From NCBI GenBank assembly GCA_022072505.1, contig JAJVHU010000065.1:1-36975 (forward strand): a stretch of 36,975 nt of DNA. The letters are read 5' to 3'. Every line of letters starts with the position of its first letter. The first letter of the stretch is position 1. The notes under the pieces were generated by a model, which was not told the DNA's origin, made no database searches, and saw only the letters and a program-made list of their open reading frames with translations. Of the stretch, positions 15,422 through 24,621 are shown piece by piece. The position numbers and the translations under genes were made by a program. The DNA is from Phycisphaerae bacterium. GTDB taxonomy: Bacteria; Planctomycetota; Phycisphaerae; UBA1845.

Positions 15422-16198
15422 CTATACCTTCCGCCACTCCGTCTTCGCCCCGCGTGTGCCGTCCGGGAGCTCGACGAACTCGTAATCCCCGAACAGGTTC
15501 GGCGAATCCTTCTGGAGCACGTCCAGCACCATGCCCGCGACGATGCGGATTTCGGTTTCCGCGTGCTCGTTGCAGCGCAGTTCGATGAAGTGGCGAAGCG
15601 CCCGGGCGTTGGCGGTGACGAAGATTTTCGTCTCGGTGGCGTTGGGCAGGACGGAGCGGGCGGCCTGGCGGGCCATTTTGCGGCGGAGGGTCGCGTCGCT
15701 GACATCGGCGAACTTGCGGGCGAGGCCCTCGGTGAGGCGGATGTACGCCTGCTGCGACTGCTCGACGGAGGCGCGGAAGATCTCATGCAGTTCGGGATCG
15801 TCGGCGATGCAGTCCGGCTCGACGAACTCGGCCACGGATTCATCGACGTAGCGCTGCGACAACTGCGAAAAGCCGAACCCCGCCCGGTGGCGCACCAGCT
15901 CGTGCGTGAAGGAACGCGACACGCCGGTGATCAGCAGGTTCCAGACCGCGTGCTCCAGCACACTTCCATGCCCGACCTCCTTGATGTGCGACAGGTACTT
16001 GCTGTTGCCGCCCGGACGGGGCTTGGCAAAGCTCATGTAGCAGAGGCGACCGGCGACTTCGGCCAGCTTCTCGCCGGCGACCTCGGTGTCCGTGGACCAC
16101 GAGGCGACGCCGTGATCGCCGAGAAAGCGGTCGATCTCGGCATCGTTGACCACCTGGCGGCCTACCATGTACACGCTGGGACGACGGATGATTCGCAT
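15422..16198 (-). CDS. thyX: FAD-dependent thymidylate synthase ThyX
   Basis: Makes dTMP from dUMP using methylene-tetrahydrofolate and NADPH with FAD, replacing ThyA. The 258-aa protein contains the ThyX signature RHR (103-105) followed by QLSQRYVDES. The gap between RHR and the serine is one residue longer than the textbook RHRx7S. An N-terminal GHGSVLEHAVW block (substrate/FAD site) and a C-terminal FIELRCNEHAETEIR block are also typical. The start is the ATG at 16198. It lies 55 bp upstream of the AAA_13 gene on the same strand and is divergent from gatB. Confidence 0.95.
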   Translation of the reverse strand: MRIIRRPSVYMVGRQVVNDAEIDRFLGDHGVASWSTDTEVAGEKLAEVAGRLCYMSFAKPRPGGNSKYLSHIKEVGHGSVLEHAVWNLLITGVSRSFTHELVRHRAGFGFSQLSQRYVDESVAEFVEPDCIADDPELHEIFRASVEQSQQAYIRLTEGLARKFADVSDATLRRKMARQAARSVLPNATETKIFVTANARALRHFIELRCNEHAETEIRIVAGMVLDVLQKDSPNLFGDYEFVELPDGTRGAKTEWRKV

Positions 16199-16284
16199 GG
16201 AAAGCAGGTTGCTCCCTGGGGTCGGTTGTTAACTTTTGGCGGTTAGCTCTTAGCTCCTAAGTAGAACCGCAGAATTATTGACCC

Positions 16285-16338
16285 GAGCCGCGGGGTTTAC
16301 CCCGCGCGAAGCCTCGCGCGGGGTAAACCCCGCGGCTC
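16285..16338. repeat. Perfect 25-bp inverted repeat between thyX and gatB
   Basis: The left arm 16285-16309 and right arm 16314-16338 are exactly complementary with a 4-base loop (core GGGGTTTACCCCGCGCGA). It lies in the 457-bp gap (16199-16655) between two divergent genes, so it is not a terminator for either. I see no convincing promoter in the rest of this gap and no small gene. Confidence 0.85.
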
Positions 16339-16655
16339 AGCGCGGGTCATTCATGCCGCGTTCCCGCTTAGCGGCATGCTGCGAACTGCAAGCCGGATCT
16401 GAACGGCGGTGTAAGCATATCCCGCCAGCGGACCTGAGAATACCAAGCCGCCGTGTCTCTTCGCGTTGTCCCAGCCGAGCGCGCGCTCGTCAAGGAATTG
16501 CCTTTTCGAAAGATACGACGAATTTCAGAATCAACGCACAGTTTTCGGGGAGACGGCGCTCGGTCGCCCGGTGAGCGGCGCGCGGGTATCCTGCTACGGT
16601 CAGGACGGAGCGGCGCCCGGCGGCGCCATCATCAGCCGGGGGCGGTGGAGCGGAG

Positions 16656-18209
16656 ATGTCAGAGCTGAGGACGAAGCTGATCGTCGGGATGGAGATTCAT
16701 GTGCAGGTGCGCACGGCGTCGAAGCTGTTCTGCGCCTGCCCCGTGGTGTATGACGCGCCGCCGAACTCGGCGGTGTGCCCGGTCTGCCTGGGGCATCCGG
16801 GAACGCTGCCGGTGATGAACCGCCGGGCGGTCGAGCAGGCGGCGCTCGTCGGCATGGCGCTGAACTGCACCATCGCGCGCTTCACGAAGTGGGACCGCAA
16901 GAGCTACTTCTACCCCGACCTGCCGAAGAATTACCAGATCAGCCAGTACGACCTGCCGATCGCCCGCGACGGGGGGTTCGAGTTCCCCGACCCGACGGCA
17001 TTCGGCGCCGCCCCGCCAGGATCGTCGCGCGTGCGCATCCGCCGGGCGCACCTCGAGGAGGACGCGGGGAAGAACCTGCACGACCGCGGCGACGGCTCGC
17101 TCATCGACCTGAACCGCGCGGGCACGCCGCTGATCGAGATCGTCACCGAACCGGATCTCCACTCCGCCGAGGCCTGCTACGCCTTCGCGGTCGAGCTTCA
17201 ACGCCTGATGCGCCACCTCGGCGTCAGCGACGGCGTCATGCAGCGCGGGCAGATGCGCTTCGAGCCGAACGTCAACGTGGCGATCGAGAGCGACGGGCGC
17301 GAGATTCGCACGCCGATCGCGGAAATCAAGAACCTCAACAGCTTCAAGGCGATCCGCAACGCCGTCGAGTACGAGCACGCCCGGCAGACGGCGCAGTGGC
17401 GCGGCGACCCGGAGTACGTCTACGGCCGGCGACCCAACGAGAACCGCGGCTGGAACGACGCCCGCGGCGTCACCGAGTATCAGCGCCCGAAGGAAGCCGC
17501 CCACGACTACCGCTACTTCCCCGATCCGGACCTCGCGCCCGCGACGTTCGACGACGCGAAGCTGGCGGCGATTCGGGCGAGACTGCCCGAGCTTCCGGCG
17601 GCCAGGACGCGGCGGCTGGTGGACCGTCTCGGACTTTCCCCGTCGGACGCGGAAACGATCGTGGATGACCGGGCGACGGCGGATTTGTTCGACGAAGCCG
17701 TGCGGGCGGGCGCTCCGGCGGACGTTCTCGCGCGGCAGATGGTGAACGTCTGGGCGTCGCTGGCCAACGAGCGCGGGACGACGCCGGCGGGGCTGGGCGT
17801 GGACGCGAGGGCGATGGCGGAACTGGCTCAGATGGTGCGGTCGGGGACGGTCAGTGCCACGGCTGCGGCACAGATCGCCGCGGCGATGATCCCGCCCGCC
17901 GATCCCCCGCCCGCCGATCCCCCGCCGCCCACCGCCGCACCGCGCGCCGCCGCAGAGGCACGCTCGCCGCACGCCCTCGCCGCCAAGCTGGGCCTCATTC
18001 AGGAAAAGGACGCCGGGGCAACCCAGGCGTGGGTGGACGAAGCGTTCCGTCTCAACGAACAAGCCGTGCGCGACGCCCGGTCGAACCCGAAGAAGGCCAG
18101 GCAAGCCGCCGGATTCCTGCGCGGACAGGTGATGAAGCTCTCCGAAGGCCGGGCCGACCCGACGCTGGTCGGCGAACTGATCGAGAAAAAACTGGCGGAA
18201 CCCACTTAG
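16656..18209 (+). CDS. gatB: Asp-tRNA(Asn)/Glu-tRNA(Gln) amidotransferase subunit B
   Basis: Subunit B of GatCAB, which converts misacylated Glu-tRNA(Gln) or Asp-tRNA(Asn) to the correct amide form. GatB binds the tRNA and activates the carboxylate with ATP. The 517-aa protein starts at ATG 16656 (GGAG 10 nt upstream) with the family opening VGMEIHVQV. The zinc-site cysteines are at 26, 28, 41 and 44. The HLEEDAGKNLHD, GTPLIEIVTEPD and AHDYRYFPDPDL blocks are present. The C-terminal YqeY-like tail is interrupted by a proline-rich stretch (PPADPPPADPPPP, about 411-423) not usual in the family. gatA and gatC are not in the window. Confidence 0.95.
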   Translation: MSELRTKLIVGMEIHVQVRTASKLFCACPVVYDAPPNSAVCPVCLGHPGTLPVMNRRAVEQAALVGMALNCTIARFTKWDRKSYFYPDLPKNYQISQYDLPIARDGGFEFPDPTAFGAAPPGSSRVRIRRAHLEEDAGKNLHDRGDGSLIDLNRAGTPLIEIVTEPDLHSAEACYAFAVELQRLMRHLGVSDGVMQRGQMRFEPNVNVAIESDGREIRTPIAEIKNLNSFKAIRNAVEYEHARQTAQWRGDPEYVYGRRPNENRGWNDARGVTEYQRPKEAAHDYRYFPDPDLAPATFDDAKLAAIRARLPELPAARTRRLVDRLGLSPSDAETIVDDRATADLFDEAVRAGAPADVLARQMVNVWASLANERGTTPAGLGVDARAMAELAQMVRSGTVSATAAAQIAAAMIPPADPPPADPPPPTAAPRAAAEARSPHALAAKLGLIQEKDAGATQAWVDEAFRLNEQAVRDARSNPKKARQAAGFLRGQVMKLSEGRADPTLVGELIEKKLAEPT

Positions 18210-18434
18210 CCCGCATCTTTCATCAGTGACGGAGTTCCTTCGCCGTCGGCAGGCTGCTCGCGGCGTGATTGCTCGCGCCGGCGGCGTGCGCGGGGAATCT
18301 TCCCGGGGCTTCCTGTCGTCGTCGAGTTGTCAGTACGGGGTGGATGATGATACGACGGTGTCGGCGTCAGGTCGGCGTCGCGCGAGGGGTCGCGGGGTTG
18401 GTCAGGCGGGCGACGATCCGCCGGAACAAGTCGG

Positions 18435-18890
18435 CGTAGCAGTCCGTTGAAAAAGGGTAATCCCTCCCTCCGGGAGGCGAATTTCGCCGGGAAAAACCGG
18501 GATCACGAAAGCCGATCGCAAGTTCTTCAACCGGCTGCCAGGGCGATGCCGAAGATGCGCTGGGCGATCATCGTCCGCTGATCGTGAATTGTCCGCGCCG
18601 GGTCGCGCGGATCGGTCAGACATTCCGCGAGCCGCGCCGTCAGCCCCGCCCGCCGGTCCACCTCCCGAAGCAGCAGCCCGCCGCCATCGCTGGTCAGCCG
18701 GCCTCCGTTGAAATCCGCCGAGATTGGTTGACGACCGAGACTGGAAAACTGCAGGGGTTGCGCGTTACCCTGTGTCACGAAGGGCCTCCTTTCCTTGGGG
18801 AACACGAGAGCTTGGAACACCCGTATTCTACAGGAGAAAGAGGCCCTTTCTACGCGCAGGCCGCGCAGACTGGTGAAATATGTGGGTTAG
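18435..18890 (-). mobile_element. Remnant of an IS1380-family element
   Basis: The minus strand carries the start of an IS1380-type transposase, a GC-rich leader, and, after a deletion, a tail ending near CAGTCCGTTGAAAAA at about 18437. Exact ends are uncertain. Bases 18210-18434 between gatB and this relic show no gene or repeat I can name. Confidence 0.5.
18527..18778 (-). pseudogene. N-terminal fragment of IS1380-family transposase
   Basis: The frame from GTG 18778 matches the conserved N-terminus of IS1380 transposases: QPLQFSSLGRQPISADFNGG, then RLTSDGGGLLLREVDRRAGL, then DPRDPARTIHDQRTMIAQRI. It ends after about 83 codons in FGIALAAG, so the catalytic DDE core is absent. The element is dead. 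The original start may be slightly upstream. Confidence 0.8.
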
Positions 18891-18891
18891 A

Positions 18892-19167
18892 ACTTCCGGA
18901 GGAACCTTCGGAGCTGCGATTTCCGGAGGAACCTCGGGGCTGCGACTTCCGGACGGTCGAGCGTGGTGCGGCGGGTGTGCGTGCTTGCGGGGTCTCTTTT
19001 GTCCCCCGGGACTTTCGGATCCTCCGCGCCGGCTTTCCCAGCACTGGCGTGCTGGGCTGTTTTCCAGCGCCCCTGCCGAGGCTAAAGACTTCCGGATGAT
19101 CCTCCGGGGCTAGAACTTCCGGAGGATCCTTCGGGGCTGAGACCTTCGGAGGATTCTCCGGGACATG
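18892..19167. repeat. Two clusters of ~26-bp imperfect tandem repeats
   Basis: The unit is close to CTTCCGGAGGATCCTTCGGG followed by GCTGA. Three copies lie at about 18892-18957 and three at about 19087-19167. Copies vary by a few bases. No convincing gene covers them. Bases 19168-19389 up to the next gene hold nothing I recognise. Confidence 0.7.
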
Positions 19168-19389
19168 TGAGGGTCGGTTGTGCGGGCGAGGCGGAACGTC
19201 TCGCAGCGACGTCTCCGCATGATCGTAAGCTCGTGCGCACTCGACGCCCGGCAACCGGAGTCACGGGGAGGCTTCGGCTGCGGAATTGCGTGGTTTCTTT
19301 GAGAAGCGCAGGGGGGAGCACGGGAAATGCCTCCGGAAGACCGATAAGATAGGGCGCGGTTCCGTATTGCGCGAGGAAAGGGCGGTCTG

Positions 19390-20040
19390 ATGGAAGTGTA
19401 CCTGGATGAAACGCGGGTGGACCACGTGTTCGATCCCGGCGAGTCGCTGGAGCGGGGTCTGCGTGCGGTTCACGGGCGTTACGGATCGGGGGACCGGATC
19501 ATCGTCGGCGTGAAGTGCGACGGGGTTCACCTGCTGAACGAGGATCTGCACGAAGCGCTGCAACGACCGGTGGGGGCGTTCCGCTGCATCGAGATTCTGA
19601 CGGCGGCGCCGTGCGTTCTGGCGTCGGAGGCGCTGGGGGAGGCGCGGCGTTCGCTGGGGGACGTGGACGCGCGGCGGGCGCAGATCGCGGCGCATTTTTC
19701 GGCGGGGCGGATCCGGGAGGGGATGAGCGGTCTGGGCGAGATGTTGTCGGTCTGGCAGCAGGTGCATGACGTTGTCGCGAAGTCGGTGCAGATGATCACC
19801 GATGACCTCGCGTCGATGCGGGTCGAGGGGGAGTCGATCGAGGAGGTTCTGGACGCGCCTCGGCGTCAGTTGATGCAGATTCGGGACGCGCTTCAGACTC
19901 AGGATTTCGTGATGCTGGCGGATCTGCTGGAGTACGAATTCAGCGAGGCGGTGCAATCCTGGTCCGGCGTGATCAACGCGCTGGACCAGCGGGCGCAGGA
20001 GCGCATCCGGGAGGACGCGGGGGGCGAGGAGCCTCTCTGA
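19390..20040 (+). CDS. Conserved-looking hypothetical protein, 216 aa
   Basis: I do not recognise this protein family. The first ~80 residues look like a compact alpha/beta domain (MEVYLDETRVDHVFDPGESL, then IIVGVKCDGVHLLNEDLHEAL). The rest is helical and acidic, likely coiled (about 85-205), with QIRDALQTQDFVMLADLLEYE near the end. There is no signal peptide or membrane segment. High-GC codon use like its neighbours and the ordered domain pattern argue for a real gene. GAAAGGGCGG upstream of the ATG is a weak ribosome binding site. It converges with the sulfatase remnant. Confidence 0.7.
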   Translation: MEVYLDETRVDHVFDPGESLERGLRAVHGRYGSGDRIIVGVKCDGVHLLNEDLHEALQRPVGAFRCIEILTAAPCVLASEALGEARRSLGDVDARRAQIAAHFSAGRIREGMSGLGEMLSVWQQVHDVVAKSVQMITDDLASMRVEGESIEEVLDAPRRQLMQIRDALQTQDFVMLADLLEYEFSEAVQSWSGVINALDQRAQERIREDAGGEEPL

Positions 20041-20114
20041 TCCGGGAGGCGCAAGCGCGATGACCTTTGCGTCGGGCGGCGGCGGGAGGGACGAGCGCGC
20101 CCTTCACCCCTCCG

Positions 20115-20736
20115 TCATTCATCGGGATCCCGCCCGCCTTCCGCATCGGCGTCGGGGTCGTCGGTCGGCGACAGGTAGCCGAGCCCCCGCAGGCGCTTGA
20201 CGACTTCGTCGCGCTGGCCGCGATCAAAGTGCGTCGGAAGCGGTTTCGCCTCCTGGGACCAGCGAGCGATCATGCGGCGGTACTTGTCCGCGGCCGCCGG
20301 GTCGAAGGCGGGATCGCGCAGGAGGTTGTTGCGTTCGAGCGGATCGACGGAGAGGTCGAAAAGCGCCTCGTACTTCTGCGCGGGCGCGACGACGTACTTG
20401 TAGCGGCCGTCGCGGACGTAGCGCATTTTCCCCGAATTCTCCCAGGCTCCCGGCGCCGGGCGTGCGGACGACGGGGTTGCCGTAGCAGCCGAAGTGATCC
20501 GCACGGGTGGTGTCCATCGAAATCAGAACGACGTGGCGGACGGGGCCTTCGTAAGGGCGCGGCGGGACGTCGGCGTCGCCGGGGGTCGCCGGATCGCGCA
20601 CGACCAGATACGCAGCCAGAGCCAGGATGAGACCGGCGGGCGCGCCGAGACGGATCCACCGGCGGTTTCGCGCCGGGTTCGCCGGCGCGGCGTCCGTCCG
20701 CGCGTCACGATCCCGGTTTCTGCGTCCTTTCGGCAT
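20115..20736 (-). pseudogene. Sulfatase pseudogene with internal deletion
   Basis: The N-terminal part has a basic leader, a membrane anchor (LGAPAGLILALAAYLVV) and the sulfatase opening HVVLISMDTTRADHFGCYG. The C-terminal part, in another frame, has RYVRDGRYKYVV and ALFDLSVDPLERNNLLRDP, typical of sulfatase ends. The two meet near 20440-20460. About 300-400 central residues are missing, including the C/S-x-P-x-R formylglycine site. The gene is therefore non-functional. The AspAsp-type metal-binding start is retained as MDTTRAD. Confidence 0.8.
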
Positions 20737-20788
20737 CGGTTGTCGTCCTTCGAGAACGTGCGTATCCTAAGCCGAAAGGCGACGAAGG

Positions 20789-22480
20789 CTACGGTCGGTC
20801 CGGAGCGTGGGATGATTGCAGCACCTTGGCGGCGGCCGCGTCCTCAAGGCGGTTGAGGTCGGTCCAGAACGTGCCCTCCCCGGCGAAGAAGAGACGGATC
20901 GACTGCGGCTGGAAGTTCTGCGCGAACGTGTAAAGGTTGTAGGCGTGGGGCGATCCGAACGCCTCGACAAGCATGCGGAAGCCCTCGGCTTCGGCCTCCT
21001 TTTTGAAGCGTTCGACGTCGGCGGATGCCTGGCCGAGGATCTGGATGCGCTGGGCGTCGAGTTCGGCGACCTGGGCCTGGAGGGACGCGGCTTCGAGGTC
21101 CGCCTGAGCGCGCATCCTGGCGGCTTCCTTTTCGCCGTCGGCTTCGATGTCGGCGACCGACAGTCGTGTGTCCGCCTGGATCATCTCACGGGCGATGTCG
21201 ATTTTCTTGCGTTCCTCCTCGAGGGCGGCCTTGACGATGGCGGCCTCGCGCTGCTTGTCCTTCGTCAACTGGCTCTCGATGGCGAGGAAGCTCTGCTGGA
21301 TGGTTTTCTTGATGTCTTCGGTGAGTTCGCCTCCGGCGGCGTCGGGGGCGTGGACCTCGACCTCGCGGACGAGGGCGAGGAGGACTTCGACGTGCTTGTC
21401 GCCGCAGACGCGGCGCAGCTCCTCCGTCATTTCCTTCTGGAACTCCTCGCGGCGCTCGCCCTGGATGAAGTCGCGGGCGGCGTAGGTCGCCCCGATGTTG
21501 CGGCAGATCGAGCGGAGCTGCGGGGCGATGATCTTGTCGAGGACGCCGTCGACGTTGCCGAATTCATTGATGATCTCGGCGGCGTGCGACGGGTGGATGC
21601 CCCAGATGACGGTGACGCCGACGCGGATGAGGAAACCGGTCTCGGACGAGAAGGCGATGCGGAAGTTCTCGCTTTCGCTGAGTTTGACCTGGGAGTACTC
21701 GTTGAAGCCGACCTCGACGAGGATGACCTTCTGAAGCTTGGGGTTGAGGAAATAAACGCCGGGCTGGAGGACGTTGCGCATCGTTCCGCGCTCGTGGGGA
21801 TCGGCGAGGCGTCGCTCCACCGGGGCCGTGATGTCCTGAGAGGGTGAGGGAGCGCCGTCGCCGGGCGGGGGCGCGCCGTCCGCGTCCGCGGGATCGTCGC
21901 CGAAGAGGTTGGTCACGACGCCGACGAAGCCCGCGGGAATCACGGTTGCCGGGTGCAGTTCGACGGCGTAGACCTCGGGGTTGAGCCGGTAGGTTCCGGG
22001 CGTGAGAACTTCGCGCCAGATGCCCTTCTCGCCGGAGGCGCGGCTGACGAAGACGCCGCCGCCGGTCGAGGGCGCGCCGACCTTGCGGTTGACGACGCCG
22101 ATCTTCGGCGGGTCGCCGCTGAAGGAGAAATCCCCGGCGCGGGGGGAGGTCGTCCTGCCGTCGCGCGGGGACTTGACCCACTTCCAGGTCTTCGGATCGC
22201 CGGCGGGGATCACCGTCAGCGGAACGTGCTTCCACTCCCAGGTGTAGGGATTGTAGAAGTATCGCCCGGGGCCGAGGACATGCTCCTGAATGCCCTTCTG
22301 CCCCGGTTCGGTGGCGACGCTCTGTCCGGGCGGCAACTCTTTCCCGCTCTTTCGCGTCAGCACCACGCACTCGTCATCCTGGACATAGAAGCGGAACTGT
22401 GTCCAGGCGACGCCGGCGCCGACCGCAAGGACGATCAGGCCGACGCCCAGCAACGTGATGATCGACTTGCTGAATTTCAT
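20789..22480 (-). CDS. SPFH/band-7 membrane protein with vault-like repeats (second of a pair)
   Basis: A 563-aa protein with an N-terminal transmembrane anchor (residues 6-27). Three repeats of a KGI...VL.PG.Y..NP type follow at about 58-95, 148-185 and 227-256, then an SPFH domain (about 257-400). A long charged coiled coil (about 400-520) contains ALEEERKKIDIAREMIQ. It ends with AFGSPHAYNLYTFAQ, as in flotillin-like oligomer tails. SPFH proteins form large membrane-attached rings or cages. The ATG overlaps the stop of the upstream SPFH gene by 4 bp, so the two are probably made together and may co-assemble. A Pro/Gly-rich loop (about 198-218) interrupts the second and third repeats. Confidence 0.82.
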   Translation of the reverse strand: MKFSKSIITLLGVGLIVLAVGAGVAWTQFRFYVQDDECVVLTRKSGKELPPGQSVATEPGQKGIQEHVLGPGRYFYNPYTWEWKHVPLTVIPAGDPKTWKWVKSPRDGRTTSPRAGDFSFSGDPPKIGVVNRKVGAPSTGGGVFVSRASGEKGIWREVLTPGTYRLNPEVYAVELHPATVIPAGFVGVVTNLFGDDPADADGAPPPGDGAPSPSQDITAPVERRLADPHERGTMRNVLQPGVYFLNPKLQKVILVEVGFNEYSQVKLSESENFRIAFSSETGFLIRVGVTVIWGIHPSHAAEIINEFGNVDGVLDKIIAPQLRSICRNIGATYAARDFIQGERREEFQKEMTEELRRVCGDKHVEVLLALVREVEVHAPDAAGGELTEDIKKTIQQSFLAIESQLTKDKQREAAIVKAALEEERKKIDIAREMIQADTRLSVADIEADGEKEAARMRAQADLEAASLQAQVAELDAQRIQILGQASADVERFKKEAEAEGFRMLVEAFGSPHAYNLYTFAQNFQPQSIRLFFAGEGTFWTDLNRLEDAAAAKVLQSSHAPDRP

Positions 22481-24081
22481 TCCGAACCTCCCTTTGACGC
22501 GGTCGAAGCGGGCGCTGCCGTGGCGGGAAAAGCCTGAAACTGCTTGAAGATGTCCGCGAAGGGGCCTTCCGTGTTGGACAGAATGCTCTGGATCGCCGGG
22601 GCGATCTTCTGCAGGAAGAACTGTTGAGCGTAGGTTTCGCCATCGCCGAAGGCGGCGACCGCCATCTTGAGGGGTTCGGCGCGGGCCTGGTAGTCAAAGA
22701 GGACGACGTTGGCTTCGGCCCGTCCTTTCGCGCGGGTCGCGGCGGCGAGCTTCTCGGCGGCTTCGAGGTTGAGGCGGGCGACTTCGAGTTCGCGCTCCGC
22801 CTGCGTGACCTGGACGACTTTCTGCTGCTCGCTGCGCTTCGTGACGGTGACCACGCCTCGTCGGGCCTCGCCGACCTGCTTGTTCTGGTCCTGTCGCTCG
22901 CGTTCCTCGACGAGGCGGACTTCGGCGCGGGCCTCCTCGATCTGGTTCTTCGAGCGCTCGACCTCCTGATCGGCCTGCTCGCGGGCGCTGATGAGGCTGG
23001 CGATCTCGGACGGGATCTTGACCTCGGTGATGGCGACGGCCTTGAGGTCGACGCCCTCGCGCCAGCAGGTTTTCTTGAGCTCCGTGAGCAGGTGCTCCTG
23101 AAAGGTGGTCCGCGTCTTGCCGATGAAATCGCGCGTCCTCATGCGTGATCCCTGGATGCGGGAGATGCTGCGGACGTAAGGGAGGACGACTTTGTTGAGA
23201 ATGTCGTCCTCGTCGCCGTATGCGACGGTGACTTCGGCGGCGCGGTCCGGACGGATCGACCACTCAATGTAGCCGTGCAGCTCGATCTCGAAGCTGTCGT
23301 TCGAGGGGAAGTAGATCGCCTCGTCGCCGAGCATGTCGTACTTGTGGCTGCGCAGATCAACGAGGTCGATCTTCTGAAGATAGGGGTTGTAGGGATGGCG
23401 TCCCGGCGGGAGCGTCTGCCGCTGGACGCCTTTTTCGCCGGGCTCGACGGTGTAGGTGTTGGGGGTTTTCGGATCGTCTCCGGATAGAAGGGTGACGACG
23501 CCGCAATGCCCCTCCGGGACGAGGATCATCTCGAAGCGCTGGACTTCGTTGGCGAGGAGATTGATGTCGTGGCGTCCGGGTTCCAGGACGGTCGCCACCG
23601 GTCCGCGCTCGTCGGGTTCGGTGGCGACGGTCTTCGGGAATTCAAGGGGTCGCCCGTATCTGCGCACAAGGACGCCGACCTCGTTGGGACCGATGACGGT
23701 GGCCTTGATGACGCGACGTTCGAACGTGTAAGGGTTGGGGAAGTAACGTCCGGCGGTGAGGACGTCGAGGCGGATTCCTTTGTACGCCTCGCGGACGGCG
23801 TCGGGGGTTTCGCCGGTCTTGCGGGCGATCGCGTGGACAAGCTGGTCATACAGGATGACCTGATCGTCGAAATCCTGGCCCAGTCCGGCGGGGACCGTCT
23901 TGCCGCTCTTGCGGATGAGGACGAGGAGTTCGTCTTCCGCGACCTCGACGCGGAAGACATACCACCAGATGAAGACGCCGAGGACGGCGGCGCCGGCCGC
24001 GGACAACAGGGCGAGTCCGAGCAGCCCCTTTGCCAGCCAACTCATGCGTCGTCGGGGCGTGGGAGACAGTGATTGCGTCAT
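22477..24081 (-). CDS. SPFH/band-7 membrane protein with vault-like repeats (first of a pair)
   Basis: A 534-aa protein. A transmembrane anchor (about 17-43) is followed by three repeats of the same type as in its partner (about 100-135, 153-195, 212-241; for example EPGEKGVQRQTLPPGRHPYN). An SPFH domain (about 243-390) and a long coiled coil rich in Glu, Arg and Ala (about 375-470) come next. The C-terminus is Ala/Ser-rich. Flotillin/prohibitin-like scaffolding in the inner membrane is the likely role; the client is unknown. It is followed by its partner gene with an ATGA overlap and preceded by the zinc-ribbon gene 78 bp upstream. Confidence 0.82.
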   Translation of the reverse strand: MTQSLSPTPRRRMSWLAKGLLGLALLSAAGAAVLGVFIWWYVFRVEVAEDELLVLIRKSGKTVPAGLGQDFDDQVILYDQLVHAIARKTGETPDAVREAYKGIRLDVLTAGRYFPNPYTFERRVIKATVIGPNEVGVLVRRYGRPLEFPKTVATEPDERGPVATVLEPGRHDINLLANEVQRFEMILVPEGHCGVVTLLSGDDPKTPNTYTVEPGEKGVQRQTLPPGRHPYNPYLQKIDLVDLRSHKYDMLGDEAIYFPSNDSFEIELHGYIEWSIRPDRAAEVTVAYGDEDDILNKVVLPYVRSISRIQGSRMRTRDFIGKTRTTFQEHLLTELKKTCWREGVDLKAVAITEVKIPSEIASLISAREQADQEVERSKNQIEEARAEVRLVEERERQDQNKQVGEARRGVVTVTKRSEQQKVVQVTQAERELEVARLNLEAAEKLAAATRAKGRAEANVVLFDYQARAEPLKMAVAAFGDGETYAQQFFLQKIAPAIQSILSNTEGPFADIFKQFQAFPATAAPASTASKGGSE

Positions 24082-24159
24082 GTCGTCATCTCCGAACGTG
24101 GCGGAACCAGGTGAAGCAAAGCGCCGTCCGGCGGCGGCGCGCCGATCCCCGGCGAGGCG

Positions 24160-24420
24160 TCACCCGCGCGATTCATAAGCGTATCCGCAATGCGCACAGA
24201 ATCTCGCGTAAGCGGGACTGAACTGGTTACAGCGCGGGCAGCAGCGGGCCGGACCGGTTCCGGTCTCCGATCGAGCGCCGTGGCGGCTCCCGTCCTCCGG
24301 TTTCGGATGCGATCCCGCGTCGCGTCCGGCGGCGGCCGAGAGGATGACCATCGTGACGCCGATGATGCCGATCACGACGCAGGCGAGCATTACAATCATC
24401 GTCATCGGAGTTCCGAACAT
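24160..24420 (-). CDS. Small membrane protein with C-terminal zinc ribbon
   Basis: An 86-aa protein from ATG 24420. Residues 5-30 form a transmembrane segment (MIVMLACVVIGIIGVTMVIL). A charged linker leads to a four-cysteine zinc ribbon (CPRCNQFSPAYARFCAHCG, about 61-79) at the C-terminus. No catalytic residues are visible. Position 78 bp upstream of the two SPFH genes on the same strand suggests one operon and perhaps an accessory role. Function unknown. Confidence 0.7.
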   Translation of the reverse strand: MFGTPMTMIVMLACVVIGIIGVTMVILSAAAGRDAGSHPKPEDGSRHGARSETGTGPARCCPRCNQFSPAYARFCAHCGYAYESRG

Positions 24421-24621
24421 CGCGCGCACCCCTGTCCTCCGTCCTGCCTGCCTGAGTATACGGCGCATCGGTCGCCGCATTAAGTATAAATCGGCGTGCG
24501 CATTGGAATCCCGCGAGCGAACCTTCCTCCGCGGAATCCGCGCGGTTTTCCGGGGCGCGGATTTGTCGGAGAGTGTCCGGTCCGCCTTGCCGTCCGCCAG
24601 GGAGAAAGCGAGACTTGCGCC

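Noticed and set aside
16659..18104. A 481-codon minus-strand frame opposite gatB
   Set aside because: Arg/Val-rich shadow of a clear gatB gene; no domains.
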